From: Bacteroidaceae bacterium
GTDB lineage: Bacteria > Bacteroidota > Bacteroidia > Bacteroidales > Bacteroidaceae
Length of the DNA: 40,052 nt
Assembly: GCA_017466325.1 (NCBI GenBank)
Contig: JAFTUK010000053.1
Coordinates: 1 to 40,052, forward strand
Direction of reading: 5' to 3'
Shown: positions 23,775-31,226 of the stretch, one piece after another
How the letters are laid out: each line of letters opens with the position of its first letter
Position numbering within the stretch: position 1 is the stretch's first letter
The notes under the pieces: generated by a model
The model's database searches: none
Told to the model about the DNA's origin: nothing
The model's input: only the letters and a program-made list of their open reading frames with translations
Position numbers and translations under genes: made by a program

Positions 23775-25301
23775 TTACTTCTTGAGAATCTTCTGGATAA
23801 CCTTTTCCATAACAAGGTAGCCTTCCTTGTTGGGATGTACGGCATCTTGCTGATATTCCTTCTTCAAGGCCTGATTCTCGTCAACCATCTCCGAGAAATA
23901 GTCGGCATAAGGGAATTTCTTCTTCTTGGCATATTCGCGCAACTTGTCGTTAAGTTCGCGGATGGAGTTAATGGCCCTTTCCTTGTCTATCTCCCATGAC
24001 CAACTGTATCTGTCGGCAGGAAGCACGGAGCAGAGGACTGGCTTGATGCCATTGGCCTTTGCCAACTCGCACATGGATACGATGTTCTCATATATATGGT
24101 CAATGGAAACGTAGCCCTGATTCATTGCTATGTCGTTGGTGCCTGCCAGTATGACAACATACTTGGGGTGCAGATTGATGACATCGGAACGGAATCGTGC
24201 CAGCATCTGGGCAGTAACCTGTCCGCTGATACCGCGGCACACATAGCCATCGTTGTTCTTGAAGAACTCGGGATAGAACCTGCGCCAGTTCCATGTGATG
24301 GAGTTGCCCATGAACACCACCTTCACGTTCTTGTCTGTAGCGTTTTCCTTCTCAAAGACTCCGTATTGTGCCCAATCCTGAGAGGCTCTGAGACGTGGCA
24401 ATTCCAAAGAAACATTAACTGGGTAATGGTCTGAAATCATCTGTATCGTGTGGGTGGGAATTGAGTCTGCACCGGCCTCGCTTGGCAGTTCCACACCTTC
24501 AATGGGACTCCAATAGTTGTATGTAAGAAGTCCGTATCTGTGAACCTTGAACTGCGGAGAAACCAGAACATGGTCTATGCGCTCGTCTGTCTTTTTGGTC
24601 GGTATGAATGTGTTCATGGAACCGGTTTCTGCCATTCTGCGATTTGCGGCATTATATGTGTCTCTCAAGTCTCCGGACTCCATAAGGAAGCGGTATGGCG
24701 CTTCATTCTGATTGGCATTAAAGTCGCCTGCCAGGATGTACGGCTCATTGCCGCACTTTTCTTTTATCTTGGACAAAACCAACTTTGCGCTTTCAAGCCT
24801 GGACACCTCGCCCTTATGGTCCATATGGAGATTAAATACCCAGAAGCGCCACTTCGTGCTTCTGTCCTCAAGGTAAGCCCATGTACATATACGGCACAAA
24901 GCGGCATCCCAGTCCTTAGAACCTACCACATCCGGTGTCTTTGAAAGCCAGAAAACTCCGTTATCCAGACAATTAATCCTGCTCTTTTTGTAGAAGATGG
25001 GGGCATATTCGCCCTTTGTCTTGCCATCGTCTCTACCAGAACCCACATAGTTGTAACCGTCAAGATTTGCCTTGAGGTCCATTATCTGATTGTGTAATAC
25101 TTCTTGTGCACAGAACAGATCCCATTGCTCATAGTTGATGAGGTCATACATTTTCTGGCGTCTGACTTCCCAACCATTGCCGTCCTTCTTGTCCATAGGG
25201 TTGGCATACCTTATATTATATTGTCCTACGGAAAGGGTTTGGGCAAACAGGTTTGCCGACATCAGCACATATGCTGACAAAAGTAGAATACGCTTAATCA
25301 T
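23775..25301 (-). CDS. EEP-family phosphodiesterase / SGNH esterase fusion
   Basis: A 508-aa secreted protein (signal peptide 1-20, ending LFAQ) with two enzyme domains. Residues about 22-300 form an endonuclease/exonuclease/phosphatase fold with Glu67, FNLHMDH (157-163), GDFN (192-195), ERIDHV and SDH (290-292), all typical catalytic positions. Residues about 325-508 form an SGNH/GDSL hydrolase with GNSIT (332-336, Ser334), GISGQ (357-361), GTND (387-390) and DAVHP (486-490, Asp/His). Both sites look complete. SGNH enzymes of this kind often remove acetyl groups, and secreted EEP proteins of Bacteroidales are usually annotated only by fold. It heads the operon with an esterase and GH97. Confidence 0.85.
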   Translation of the reverse strand: MIKRILLLSAYVLMSANLFAQTLSVGQYNIRYANPMDKKDGNGWEVRRQKMYDLINYEQWDLFCAQEVLHNQIMDLKANLDGYNYVGSGRDDGKTKGEYAPIFYKKSRINCLDNGVFWLSKTPDVVGSKDWDAALCRICTWAYLEDRSTKWRFWVFNLHMDHKGEVSRLESAKLVLSKIKEKCGNEPYILAGDFNANQNEAPYRFLMESGDLRDTYNAANRRMAETGSMNTFIPTKKTDERIDHVLVSPQFKVHRYGLLTYNYWSPIEGVELPSEAGADSIPTHTIQMISDHYPVNVSLELPRLRASQDWAQYGVFEKENATDKNVKVVFMGNSITWNWRRFYPEFFKNNDGYVCRGISGQVTAQMLARFRSDVINLHPKYVVILAGTNDIAMNQGYVSIDHIYENIVSMCELAKANGIKPVLCSVLPADRYSWSWEIDKERAINSIRELNDKLREYAKKKKFPYADYFSEMVDENQALKKEYQQDAVHPNKEGYLVMEKVIQKILKK

Positions 25302-25337
25302 ATCATTAGATGCATTGTGTTAATATGGTATAGAACA

Positions 25338-25369
25338 ACAATCGCATACCCATACAGGCATGCGATTGT
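25338..25369 (-). terminator. Hairpin between PLP-lyase gene and EEP-SGNH gene
   Basis: ACAATCGCAT (25338-25347) pairs perfectly with ATGCGATTGT (25360-25369) with a 12-base loop. On the minus strand it is followed by TGTTCTATACC, only weakly T-rich. It lies just after the stop of the lyase gene and before the next gene's start, and probably separates the two transcripts. No clear -7 box was found for the downstream operon. Confidence 0.5.
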
Positions 25370-25379
25370 AAATTAAATG

Positions 25380-26828
25380 CTACAGACTGTCTCCGAAGTC
25401 CTCCTTGAACTTGGATACCAATTCCTCTTGCCAATGCCCTATTTCCTTCAGGCGTCCAAAGAAGAATCGTAGCACGCTCGGTTCCTCAACCCATTTAAGA
25501 CCTCCTATCAGTTCTCGATTGTCCCAAAGCCATTTCACACGGTCAGCAACATATTTGATTTGAGACAACGTGTATACACGTCTTGGAACAGCCAATCGCA
25601 TAAGTTCCAGTTCAGCAAATCGCTCCGTTCCGTCCGGTTCACGCTGTTCTGACAATGTTCCGCGCTCCATACCGCGGATACCGCCGGCAATGTAGAGTGC
25701 CGTAGCAACAGCAGCAGCGGGATACTGGTCGTGTGGCATGTCGGGAACAAAGCCCTGACAATCCAGATGGGCACCAAGACCGCCAGCCGGCTTGATCATG
25801 GGAACACCGTAGGCATCCAACTCATTTACCAGATAGGATATGAACTCTGGGCCATGGCTCAAATAGTCCATGTCGAGCGATTCGTACAGACCCTCTGCCA
25901 TGGATTCGATGGAACGGACATCTATACCACCATAGGTAAGGAAGCCTTCATACAAAGGAATGTACTCCATCATGCTCTTGATGAGATCGGTGTTGTGACT
26001 GATGATGGCACCACCACGTGCAAAGCCCAACTTGCGTGCAGAGAAGTAGATGATATCCATCTTGTTGGCCAACAGATGATAGATTTCCTTTGGGGTCATA
26101 TACTTGCACTGGGCCTCGCGGGTCTTCATGAAGTAGATGTTGTCCTGCAACAACGAGGCATCCAGAATGCTGGGGACACCAAACTCGTGGCAAATGTCGG
26201 CAACGGCCAACATGTTCTCCAGACTTACGGGCTGGCCGCCAATAAGGTTCGTGCCGGCTTCAACACGTACATACGCAACCTTCTCAGGGCCGTACTCGCG
26301 GATGGTCTTCTTGAGTTCCCTTAAATCAAAGTCACCTTTGAAGGGATCATCACTCTGTGGCAAAAGACCTTTTTTGTGTACGAGTTCAAGAACCTCACCG
26401 CCACAACGGGTAACATGAGCCTTGGTGGTGGTAAAGTGGAAGTTCATGATGGCAACCATACCCGGCTTGACAAAACGCTCTGCAAGAATGTTCTCGCATG
26501 CACGTCCCTGGTGTGCTGGCAGCACATTGTCCGTACCGAAAACTTCCTTCATTGCGGCCTTAAGACGGTTGAAGGTCTCACTGCCGGCATAGGCGTCGTC
26601 TGCAAGATGCATGGCGGCGGTCTGGCGGTCAGACATGGCGTTTACACCGGAGTCGGTAAGCATGTCCAGATAGATATCCTTGTTCTGAAGCAGGAATGTA
26701 TTGTTACCAGCCTGCTGGATGGCACGCAAACGTTCGTCTACGGGAAGAAGGTTTAGTTTCTGGATTACACGAACCTTGTGCATCTCCAGAGGTACTTGGT
26801 TCTCGGGTTGATAGAATTTTACTGACAT
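25380..26828 (-). CDS. Beta-eliminating PLP lyase, tyrosine phenol-lyase-like
   Basis: A 482-aa fold-type I PLP enzyme of the tryptophanase/tyrosine phenol-lyase family. From memory of the two families, the substrate-determining positions are phenol-lyase-like: Thr133 in HFTTTKAH (Asp in tryptophanase), Arg389 in MERG (Ile in tryptophanase) and Phe455 in VLRFFF (His in tryptophanase). Tyr80, Asp223, the PLP lysine Lys266 (FSARK) and Arg416 (PRRVYT) are conserved. Two changes are odd: the first lysine of the usual KK pair is Arg265, and the arginine that contacts PLP (D-A-T-R in the phenol-lyase) is Leu226 in DASL. It could be an active phenol-lyase, or a divergent lyase with another amino-acid substrate. 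Single gene with its own promoter. Confidence 0.8.
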   Translation of the reverse strand: MSVKFYQPENQVPLEMHKVRVIQKLNLLPVDERLRAIQQAGNNTFLLQNKDIYLDMLTDSGVNAMSDRQTAAMHLADDAYAGSETFNRLKAAMKEVFGTDNVLPAHQGRACENILAERFVKPGMVAIMNFHFTTTKAHVTRCGGEVLELVHKKGLLPQSDDPFKGDFDLRELKKTIREYGPEKVAYVRVEAGTNLIGGQPVSLENMLAVADICHEFGVPSILDASLLQDNIYFMKTREAQCKYMTPKEIYHLLANKMDIIYFSARKLGFARGGAIISHNTDLIKSMMEYIPLYEGFLTYGGIDVRSIESMAEGLYESLDMDYLSHGPEFISYLVNELDAYGVPMIKPAGGLGAHLDCQGFVPDMPHDQYPAAAVATALYIAGGIRGMERGTLSEQREPDGTERFAELELMRLAVPRRVYTLSQIKYVADRVKWLWDNRELIGGLKWVEEPSVLRFFFGRLKEIGHWQEELVSKFKEDFGDSL

Positions 26829-26867
26829 AATTAGTATTGTATCGTTTTTGTTATCTTATTTCGTTAA

Positions 26868-26896
26868 CAAAGATACATACTTTTTTCGTTTGTCAA
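26868..26896 (-). promoter_or_regulatory. Promoter of the PLP-lyase gene
   Basis: The complement of 26868-26875 reads TATCTTTG, a perfect -7 box. TTG of TTGACAAA lies upstream at 26896-26894, with about 18 bases between. The leader to the ATG at 26828 is about 35 bases. Confidence 0.7.
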
Positions 26897-27259
26897 GCAT
26901 GTTATGGCAAGTTATTGTCAAAAGCACAACATTCTACGCCATTTTGGTAGACAATAGTTCATTATTCATGTTTTCTTCTTTGTATCTGCAATCTGTTATC
27001 AGGACTCCGCTATCTGTTCTCTGTTTCAAGTTTTGGCTCCGCTTAGCACACATCGTATTGAAAATCTTGCAAGACACAAAAAGTCCCTTGTATAATAAAA
27101 AACTACACTAGGGACAGATGAAAATAACAAAACAATAAAATTTACTTTCAATACGATTATCTTGTTGTCCTGCATGATAATCCGCCCAACATATCAAAAC
27201 TCATTTGACAGACCAGCCTTCCTGCGTATTGTATTATGTGTGGGCATACCTACAGCAAT
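26876..27259. other. Intergenic region between PLP lyase and WG-repeat gene
   Basis: Nearly 400 AT-rich bases. An 87-codon plus-strand frame at 26848-27111 lacks any recognisable pattern and overlaps the lyase promoter and the terminator at 27078-27115, so it is not called. No RNA gene is seen. Confidence 0.5.
27078..27115 (-). terminator. Intrinsic terminator downstream of WG-repeat gene
   Basis: GTCCCT (27083-27088) pairs with AGGGAC (27110-27115), extended by TGT/ACA after a small bulge. On the minus strand the stem is followed directly by TTTTTGTG. It lies about 145 bases after the stop of the WG-repeat gene and before the PLP-lyase promoter. Confidence 0.65.
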
Positions 27260-28426
27260 CTATTTTATCGGTTGACCTTTTCCGTTAACTATGATGCCAT
27301 GTGGCTGACAAAGATACAGGTCTTCAGCAATCGCCTCGATAGAAGAGTATACAGGAGGAGTAATCCGCTTTCCATTCCTGTCAATCAACCCATAATACTC
27401 GATGTAATGGTAACTGTACACCATATACTTCTGACACTTCGCCACTTTGTATATTGGAGAATTAAAGGAATTGCCATTTTCGTCTTCGCATGTATACAGC
27501 TCCGTTGTGGGATAATTCATGTTTTCTACATTATCTATCACGAAATCAACAACAACATTACCTGCATGATCATAACGCTTGGCAGTATGATCGGGGAAAC
27601 GAATCTCAACGACGTCCTCACTGATGTCAATATGTGGACATATCACATCGTAAACCACCTCAAATTCATCCGAGTATAATCCGAATAAATTATCTTTCTC
27701 CACCTTCCAGAATCCGTATTCATGAGAAATGTTGTCATATTCAGGTTTTAATACCCAGTTGCCTTGCCTGTCTATCAAGCCTGACGTGCCAGACAAATCA
27801 GATTTTACCACGCAATAACCGTCGTGGAAAGCATATTTGGGGTCATCGTAATGAACTTTGAAATCCTTGTCGATGACTACATTTCCGGAATGGTCAATGA
27901 AGACGAGTTCATTGTCCCTTTCTACGGCAGCAAGACCTTCGGAGAAGACCCATGCTCTTGTGTATACGGCAGGTATTGCTATTTCTCCAGTGAATCTGTT
28001 CAAATAGCCTCTCTTCCCGTTCTTGGAGAAAACGGCCAAACTGTCCTTGTCTGTAGATAGCACAACCCAGTCAACATCTTCTATAACCACCTTCTTCAAG
28101 CATTCGTCAAACACACGCCCCTCGGTCCGATAGTACATATCCTGAAAAACTATGTGGTTACTGAGATGTTTCTCATGATATACACATTCAGACGTATAGG
28201 GACGAATCCACTTCTTATACACAATCGCATCTATAAATGCATATCCAATCACTCCTGTGAATATCAGGAATAAAAATGTAAAACAAGAGGCAAATATTAG
28301 CCATACAGTCTTGCCGAAAGTTGTAGGTTCCTTGTAACCAAACAATCTGGATATTTTCTGAACTAGCTGGTAAATCCCCTTGCAAAGGACAAGCAACCAC
28401 AATTTGAATGTAATTTCTTTTTTCAT
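27260..28426 (-). CDS. Membrane-anchored WG-repeat protein
   Basis: A 388-aa protein. Residues about 38-68 form a membrane helix (FGKTVWLIFASCFTFLFLIFTGVIGY), so the N-terminal 37 residues are cytoplasmic or membrane-associated. The rest is a set of WG-like beta repeats, seen as KRGYLNRFTGEIAIPAVY, GLIDRQGNWVLKPEYDNI and GLIDRNGKRITPPVYSSI, usually protein-binding propeller-like modules. Several repeats are degenerate. It follows the VWA gene after 34 bases on the same strand, so they are probably co-transcribed and may interact. Function is unknown. Codon use is more AT-rich than in the flanking blocks. Confidence 0.82.
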   Translation of the reverse strand: MKKEITFKLWLLVLCKGIYQLVQKISRLFGYKEPTTFGKTVWLIFASCFTFLFLIFTGVIGYAFIDAIVYKKWIRPYTSECVYHEKHLSNHIVFQDMYYRTEGRVFDECLKKVVIEDVDWVVLSTDKDSLAVFSKNGKRGYLNRFTGEIAIPAVYTRAWVFSEGLAAVERDNELVFIDHSGNVVIDKDFKVHYDDPKYAFHDGYCVVKSDLSGTSGLIDRQGNWVLKPEYDNISHEYGFWKVEKDNLFGLYSDEFEVVYDVICPHIDISEDVVEIRFPDHTAKRYDHAGNVVVDFVIDNVENMNYPTTELYTCEDENGNSFNSPIYKVAKCQKYMVYSYHYIEYYGLIDRNGKRITPPVYSSIEAIAEDLYLCQPHGIIVNGKGQPIK

Positions 28427-28460
28427 GAGTCTAACCTATAATAATGAAGCTCGAATAACA

Positions 28461-29624
28461 TTAGCATTCGTCAAAGAAATCACAGTTGTCTTCAGCAGGA
28501 GAAGAGAATCCGTATGCAATCTTATCAAACCAGCGCGTACGGCTATTTCCCAGTTTCTGGCTCATTTCTGCGGTACCATCACAAGTGGCACTGAACTTCA
28601 GCGTGTTAGTAATGGAGAGACTTGAAGCAACAGCTTCCACATCATGATTGGCACCGATGTATGCAAAGACCCATCCCTTAGCCTTAAGTTCATCTACAAG
28701 CGATTTAATGGCTTTTCCACTATACTCCTTAGAAGCATTCTCGTAACCGTCGGTAATGACTGTCACCAGTACCTTGACATCCTCCCCAACCTTCTTGCGA
28801 AGTACATTCAGTGACATTCCCATAGCGTCGTACAATGCGGTACAACAATCAGGACGATAAGTTTCTGCCGTAAGTTCACTTACATCATTCACAGACACAC
28901 ACTCATAAACAGACTTTACGTTGTCATTGAAAGTCACAAGGCTTACATAATGTTCCTGCTCTTCGTGCTTCTTCTGTGCAGCACGAATTGTCTGGATAGT
29001 TTCGTTTACACTGTCAATAGCCTGTTGTCTGATACTGTGCATGGAACCACTTTCATCAATGATAATGAGATTATAGATTCTTGTGTTCATAGTTTGGTTA
29101 GTTTTGTTTAATGCGTCACGTTTATTTTTCCTTAATTGTTTCAAATATGCTGCCACATCCTTTATTGGGCGGAATGGTTCGATAATGTCAAGATTGCTGT
29201 CTATGATTGCATACACCTCTTCTTCATTGTTGTCCTCAATCCCAAAACCGTCGCTATCGGCAAAATATATGCCATCAGGATACAGCACCCATGAAATGGC
29301 ACAGATGCCATCCTGAAATCCGTCCCATCTGTTTATCCCGGCATAACAAATATCCTTCCTTCGGGCATTACATAAACCATTGGGACACGCTTTTGCGATA
29401 GCATCCAAGTCAATGTCCCTATCATTCACCAACAGGTATCCGGGTGACGAGAACTTGCGTATCTGTCCACTCTTGGTATTTCCGACAAAAAACTCCCTGT
29501 TCTTTCCGAAGAAGAATGCCATCCCTTCCTTGTCCAGAATACCTATGTTTCCTTCCAACTCTGGGTACCCTAATACAGACACTTTCCTACCTTTACTCTT
29601 AAATCCCGCTACACTTACTTTCAT
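28461..29624 (-). CDS. Von Willebrand factor A domain protein with N-terminal extension
   Basis: A 387-aa soluble protein. Residues about 180-370 form a VWA domain with a complete MIDAS site: DESGSMHS (Asp190, Ser192, Ser194), a Thr in CCTALYDAMG and Asp in ITDGYEN. Residues 1-150 form a separate beta-rich domain that I do not recognise (GYPELEGNIGILDKEGMAFFFGKN). Met179 (ATG at 29090) starts a stretch that looks like a complete stand-alone VWA protein, so the gene may be a fusion or may use a second start. The ATG at 29624 is preceded by AAGGAGG, an unusually strong ribosome site for this phylum. No AAA ATPase or kinase partner is adjacent; the WG-repeat gene follows. Confidence 0.85.
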   Translation of the reverse strand: MKVSVAGFKSKGRKVSVLGYPELEGNIGILDKEGMAFFFGKNREFFVGNTKSGQIRKFSSPGYLLVNDRDIDLDAIAKACPNGLCNARRKDICYAGINRWDGFQDGICAISWVLYPDGIYFADSDGFGIEDNNEEEVYAIIDSNLDIIEPFRPIKDVAAYLKQLRKNKRDALNKTNQTMNTRIYNLIIIDESGSMHSIRQQAIDSVNETIQTIRAAQKKHEEQEHYVSLVTFNDNVKSVYECVSVNDVSELTAETYRPDCCTALYDAMGMSLNVLRKKVGEDVKVLVTVITDGYENASKEYSGKAIKSLVDELKAKGWVFAYIGANHDVEAVASSLSITNTLKFSATCDGTAEMSQKLGNSRTRWFDKIAYGFSSPAEDNCDFFDEC

Positions 29625-29710
29625 GACATTTCCTCCTTTAATTCAAATTGCCGATTTGGGCTTAATTTTGTTGAACTGATTCCAATCATTGCTAATACCA
29701 GTCTATTCCG

Positions 29711-29724
29711 TCATCAATTGATGA
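29711..29724. promoter_or_regulatory. 14-bp perfect palindrome in VWA gene leader
   Basis: TCATCAATTGATGA is its own reverse complement. It lies about 19 bases downstream of the -7 box on the minus strand, near the expected start of transcription, a usual place for a repressor site. The regulator is unknown. Confidence 0.45.
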
Positions 29725-29742
29725 ATTGATTGGTTAGCTTTG

Positions 29743-29750
29743 CAAATTTA
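29743..29750 (-). promoter_or_regulatory. -7 box of the VWA/WG-repeat operon
   Basis: The complement reads TAAATTTG, matching TAnnTTTG. No clear TTTG -33 element is present at the right distance. The predicted leader is about 110 bases. Confidence 0.5.
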
Positions 29751-29854
29751 AAACAAAGAAATCATACAGACAAGCGATAAAATCCTGACTGTATGAAATC
29801 ATTTATGTGGTATATGAAATGCTCTGTTAAATTACATTTAACCAGGCATTTCAT
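29751..29854 (-). terminator. Two consecutive hairpins ending the 29878-30219 transcript
   Basis: TCATACAG (29762-29769) pairs with CTGTATGA (29789-29796), and on the minus strand the stem is followed by TTTCTTTGTTTT, a good intrinsic terminator. Just upstream of it, ATGAAATGC (29814-29822) and GCATTTCAT (29846-29854), extended inward by CTGTTAAA/TTTAACCAG, form a longer hairpin without a T run. Confidence 0.65.
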
Positions 29855-29877
29855 TAGGCTTTATGTAGATAATGCCT

Positions 29878-30219
29878 TTATTTTGAACGAATACTTTGTC
29901 GTTTTGAGGACTTTTTCAGTTCTCTAATATTTCCCTGACAAAATTGCCCCCCATGCGCTTCGGGAGAGAAGGACTTATCGGTCGGCAGGACGACCGCAGG
30001 GCCGAAGTACCCGACATAGTCATTGTATGTCGGTGTCTCGGTATCTGCTTTGAAGAACAGGGCATGCGCATTCTGTATGCCCTTGCGGTAGATTTTGTCC
30101 TCCATTTGAAGGTATTCTGTCTGCATCTGGCGTGTGAGGGTGAGGTATTCGGGAGCGCTGAGGTTGGGCAATTCTATGCGTGTCTTGGTTTGCTTAGGAG
30201 GCAACATATTGGCAATCAT
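29878..30219 (-). CDS. Hypothetical protein, 113 aa, possibly 5'-truncated
   Basis: I do not recognise this protein. The frame starts at the ATG at 30219 (MIANMLPPKQ), but it is open for 19 more codons upstream, to a stop at 30277, without another ATG. The upstream residues (QLLISPYFSTSN) read like coding sequence. No promoter box was found in front. It has no membrane segment, and the C-terminus is basic (KKSSKRQSIRSK). A Bacteroidales small protein or the tail of a decayed larger gene are both possible. Terminator hairpins lie downstream, so it is or was transcribed. Confidence 0.5.
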   Translation of the reverse strand: MIANMLPPKQTKTRIELPNLSAPEYLTLTRQMQTEYLQMEDKIYRKGIQNAHALFFKADTETPTYNDYVGYFGPAVVLPTDKSFSPEAHGGQFCQGNIRELKKSSKRQSIRSK

Positions 30220-30277
30220 ATTGCTTGTGCTGAAATAGGGACTTATCAGAAGTTGGGCGAGGAGTACGGCATTATTT

Positions 30278-30503
30278 TACTGACAATTAAAATGTAAGTT
30301 TTTAAATTGATTATTCTTCTACACCCATCAGTGCATACTCTCACGTTTTTGCGTTTTTCGGTTCACTTTTCATTCCTCATGCCGTCATATTGACATGCGC
30401 CTGTTCTCTCCATAACACGGACAGAACCCTCACGAGGCGAGGGCTTTGATGATACGAGGATTTTCACTACTTCCGGCACCATCAGGAAATAGGCATATCC
30501 TCT
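30278..30503. other. Intergenic region with no gene
   Basis: About 225 bases. Only a short CCCTC/GAGGG stem at about 30428-30444 and a weak AGGA/TCCT stem near 30485-30502 are seen. The latter could help end the minus-strand phosphatase transcript. No promoter box is recognised. Confidence 0.4.
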
Positions 30504-31169
30504 TTATATGTGCCTTCCTTCAAGCAACATAAGCAAGTCCCCTGCCCCATCTATAATTGCATGGGGGCGGAATGTTTCCAGTTCCGCACGGGGGCGGAAG
30601 CCCCAGGAGACAGCTACGGCATCAACGCCGGCATTGATGGCAGTTTGCATGTCTACACCTGAGTCGCCGACATAAAGGGTGTCGGACCTGCTGACATTGG
30701 CCTTCTCCATTATTTCGTGGACGATGTCGGGTGAGGGCTTGATAGGAATCCCGGGGCGTTGGCCAAGGACACAGACAAAGTTGATGTAGGGGAAATAGCG
30801 GGCAATGAGTTTTTCCGTGGCAGACTGGTATTTGTTGGATGCAACGGCAAGCATGACTCCGTCCTCTTGAAGACGGGAGAGCATTTCCGAAATACCGGGA
30901 TATGGCGTGCTGAGGTCGGCATTGTGCCTGTCGTAGTATTCCGTAAAATGTGCACGCAGAAGGGAAATATTCTCCTCGGTGCGTGAGTCTTCGGGCAGGG
31001 AGCGTTCCAGCAGTTTGCTGACCCCATTACCAACGAAACCCTGTATTGCATCTTCGCTATGGGTGGGATATCCCAGTGTGCGAAGTGCATGGTTGGTGGC
31101 CGTAGCTATGTCGGCAATGGTGTTCAGCAGGGTGCCGTCCAGATCAAAGATGACAAGTCGCTTTTTCAT
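30504..31169 (-). CDS. gph: HAD-family phosphoglycolate phosphatase-like
   Basis: A 221-aa haloacid-dehalogenase-superfamily phosphatase. Motif I is FDLDGTLLNT (Asp9/Asp11), motif II the Ser in AVASNKYQS, motif III the Lys in IPIKPSPD, and motif IV GDSGVDM. The helical cap lies between residues about 15 and 85, making it a subfamily IA enzyme. The pattern fits Gph, which removes phosphate from 2-phosphoglycolate arising in DNA repair, but related cap-type phosphatases act on other small phosphates. It follows the MscS gene after 57 bases on the same strand. Confidence 0.85.
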   Translation of the reverse strand: MKKRLVIFDLDGTLLNTIADIATATNHALRTLGYPTHSEDAIQGFVGNGVSKLLERSLPEDSRTEENISLLRAHFTEYYDRHNADLSTPYPGISEMLSRLQEDGVMLAVASNKYQSATEKLIARYFPYINFVCVLGQRPGIPIKPSPDIVHEIMEKANVSRSDTLYVGDSGVDMQTAINAGVDAVAVSWGFRPRAELETFRPHAIIDGAGDLLMLLEGRHI

Positions 31170-31226
31170 TTTCCTATCAACGCATTTTGCAAAATTTGCA
31201 TGGACACGACATAAACATTCAACGTT

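Noticed and set aside
25380-26828. Annotation as tryptophanase (tnaA)
   Set aside because: The three positions that separate tryptophanase from tyrosine phenol-lyase all carry the phenol-lyase residue.
26848-27111. 87-codon plus-strand ORF between the PLP lyase and the WG-repeat gene
   Set aside because: It overlaps the lyase promoter and a terminator, has low-complexity hydrophobic content, and matches no family pattern.
27260-29624. VWA/WG pair as a ternary anti-phage or TerY-type system
   Set aside because: No kinase, phosphatase, ATPase or nuclease partner is adjacent, so a defence assignment would be guesswork.
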